NCBI RefSeq assembly: GCF_001949145.1 | Contig: NW_019091376.1 | Span: forward strand, 1,420,314-1,484,313 | Direction of reading: 5' to 3' | Length of the DNA: 64,000 bases | From: Acanthaster planci | Lineage: Eukaryota > Echinodermata > Asteroidea > Valvatida > Acanthasteridae | Shown here: in pieces, positions 61,801-64,000 of the stretch | Layout: each line of letters starts with the position of its first letter | Position numbering within the stretch: the stretch's first letter is position 1 | Translations under genes and position numbers: made by a program | The notes under the pieces: model-generated | What the model saw: the letters and a program-made list of their open reading frames with translations, nothing else | Told to the model about the DNA's origin: nothing | Databases searched by the model: none

Positions 61801-64000
61801 TGTAGTACATGTGTATGTTAAACCACAGATTAATGTGTCTCATTTCATCATGGTTAAACATTAACCCCAACCCTAGCCCTCAGTGTTTGTTGATGTTAGC
61901 CTTGACTCCCTGGGCAGTTTTGTGTAGGAACTGAAATCCACCAACACACTGTACATGTACGTGTACTCTTTGGTCTTCAACCTACATGTAGAAGGGGGGC
62001 ATAAAACCCTGCTTAAAAATGGGATCTATACATTTGAAGTGAATGTTCTGTAAAATGTGTAAGGCTTGTTTTTGCTGCAACTTTGGTGAATTGTGCAGAT
62101 TTGAATGACTGACTTGTCTGTTTTAATAGAGTAGCAGCTTACAGTATAAAGTGAAGAAAAATAATGAATGCTGCAACTTTGAAGAGAAAAAAATTGACAT
62201 TGGAACAAGCCAAAATTACCTTAATGCATAGTAACAGCAAAATACCGGTAGCTTTTCACAACCAACCATCACATTTTTCCATTGAGAAAGGTTACATCAT
62301 TATTTGCATTATTAATTAGCAGTTTTGCATCACTGATTTCAGTAGCTGCATATTGGTAGGAGTTGGTCGCTTTCCAAGAATCACGCTCACACTCGCCCGT
62401 GTAGTGCACAGTTCTGAGTAGCAATCAATGGAAGTATATTATTTTTATTATTGTATGCATTGATGCATACATGTATATGTACATAAGGTGTGGGTTCTGT
62501 CAGTCTGATCACTCTATTATCTGCAGTGACTCATGGACCTGACATTTCACAGTTTGTTGGAAAAGTCCAAGGTTGTTCCTTGAATCAAGTCAGTTGCATT
62601 GAGCATCTCAGTATGAGGGATGGGTCCCCAACAGAAGGAGTGAATTTGGGAAATGCTGGTTGTCTTGGGTGGTTAGCCACCATTGTTAATGGTTGGATAA
62701 TGAATAATTCTGCTGGGGAAAAGATAGAAGTATTATAAAAATCAGAATTCATTTGTAGACTCTTGCTGAATGACATTTCCTGTGTGTCAATGGTTGCATA
62801 ATAAGGTACATTGTACAATGTACATGTACCTGTACAGTGCTGGAACATGTACATGTAAATTATCTTGAAAAAAATGGCAGTTTTGCTTACACTGTACGTG
62901 TACTGTACAAATGTACATGTACATGTAGTCTGTGAAGATGTAATTGGAAGAAATGTGGAGTTTAAAAGCAAACCTGATACATGTGTACATGTACATGGAC
63001 TTGTCATGATCATGGAGGTTTAATGCTGTATAACCATGGTGAATCCAACAAGATCTGTATAATTTTGATTGATCCCTCAGCAGTCATTAGCATTAAACTC
63101 ACTGAACTTGTGCATACTTGCTTCTGCTGAGTGTGCCCGTACTGGTCTGGAGTGAGGCAAGTAATCAGTTTAACTTTAGCCTTGTACAAGTTCAACCTGA
63201 CTCAGGACTCAATCTTGCAGCCTCAAAGTCACTTTTGTCCCTTTTTTTCACAATATTCTGGTCGCAATTATTCCCAGAAGCAGTAATTACATGTACTTTA
63301 ATACTCAGCACAAATCAATATTTGGAGTCCTTTGGGGCGTTAAAAATGCTCTTAGCCAGCAGCCAACAATTTCTCACACAAGCTGCTTTGCCACGGGTAG
63401 GGAAACCTTCGAAGCTGACTGTAATTGAGAGTGATGAGGTGTACTCTACACAGGGCAACTAGAAAATTTGCCAAAAGCCACCTGTACTTTTCCAAAGTCA
63501 CAAATACTTCTTGTAGGATGGCTCTGGGTAGTTCCTGAATTCCTGGAAACTGTGCCCAAATTGTCTTACCCGGTACCTTTGTCCCATCCCTTGCTTGGTG
63601 TATTGTTCATTTCAATAATATATGGAAATTATACATGTACATGTATATACTTTGTATCTTGCCTTGAGCCACACATGCATGCATGTATAGTAGTGAACAG
63701 TGTTTCTATCTGCTGTGGAATATTAGAGACGGCACGCTTTCAAATAAGAGGACATTTTGGTAATGCCTTGTTTCTACTGTACGTGTTAAGCTACATGTAC
63801 AATCTCTGTGGATTAAAAAAAACATGTATCTTTGGATTGCACCTGTTCATTTGCATACATACATGTACATGTATGGCGGGGTGTATCAGCTCTGTGCATC
63901 CATTGCACGTGTTTACAATTGATCAGTATCCCTTGTATGGAGGGACACCACATGCGCACTGTATACATGTACATGTACATGTGGGTTGATAAATGCCCAG
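58860..64000. other. SLC7A6OS intron or flank, repeat-rich, no recognised exon
   Basis: About 5.1 kb of AT-rich sequence with many TACATGTA clusters: 59347-59369, 60387-60409, 60737-60770, 62800-62836, 62910-62930, 63626-63646, 63858-63873 and 63964-63982. Open frames here are full of MYMYM or HVHVH runs caused by these clusters and are not genes. No exon of SLC7A6OS or of another gene was recognised. Confidence 0.55.

Noticed and set aside
58939-63989. Several long open frames rich in MYMYM, HVHVH or TCTCT.
   Set aside because: They are produced by TACATGTA / ACATGTAC clusters read in different frames.

Overview
This is a gene-bearing piece of an animal nuclear genome. It is AT-rich, carries many spliceosomal introns and is full of short interspersed repeats. 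The proteins are clear bilaterian orthologs. The repeat style (countless TACATGTA / GTACATGTAC palindromes, AGGCCTA words, tRNA-derived SINEs, many MITEs) points to an invertebrate deuterostome such as an echinoderm, hemichordate or lancelet. I lean weakly to an echinoderm, but the sequence alone does not settle it. No bacterial, viral or CRISPR features were seen.

Six protein-coding genes are supported. From left to right they are: the 5' coding end of a junctophilin (minus, cut by the left edge); a complete 19-exon ELMO gene (minus, 10154-30138, 721 aa); a complete 5-exon CIAO2B/MIP18 gene (minus, 32632-38047, 157 aa); a complete 10-exon TTC5 gene (plus, 40319-46506, 442 aa); a complete 9-exon OXA1L gene (minus, 49372-56524, 442 aa); and the first coding exon of SLC7A6OS (plus, from 57103), whose remainder mostly lies beyond the right edge. 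Every coding exon of the four complete genes was joined by hand with matching phases and plausible splice sites. CIAO2B/TTC5 and OXA1L/SLC7A6OS are head-to-head pairs; TTC5 and OXA1L are tail-to-tail.

The genes do not form an operon-like pathway. They cover membrane-contact scaffolding (junctophilin), Rac activation and engulfment (ELMO), cytosolic Fe-S delivery (CIAO2B), a p300-cofactor/tubulin-autoregulation TPR protein (TTC5), mitochondrial membrane-protein insertion (OXA1L) and RNA polymerase II nuclear import (SLC7A6OS). What links them is ancestry: their vertebrate orthologs sit in two duplicated regions (human 14q11.2 and 16q22.1), so this window appears to keep the order-mixed, pre-duplication linkage group.

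The most striking observations are: (1) a minor-spliceosome (U12-type) AT-AC intron in CIAO2B, with donor, branch site and acceptor all visible; (2) two dispersed elements built of inverted arms of short tandem repeats sharing the core CAACTCG.ACC; (3) a 1.6-kb element with 22-bp perfect inverted ends inside the CIAO2B/TTC5 divergent promoter interval; (4) several short, perfect hairpins with 2-8-nt loops scattered through introns and spacers; and (5) a set of TTTGTCAC...GGACAGACA boxes spaced about 170-185 bp apart. The long spacers (157-10153, 30139-32631, 46507-49371, 58860-64000) hold repeats and no exon I could recognise.
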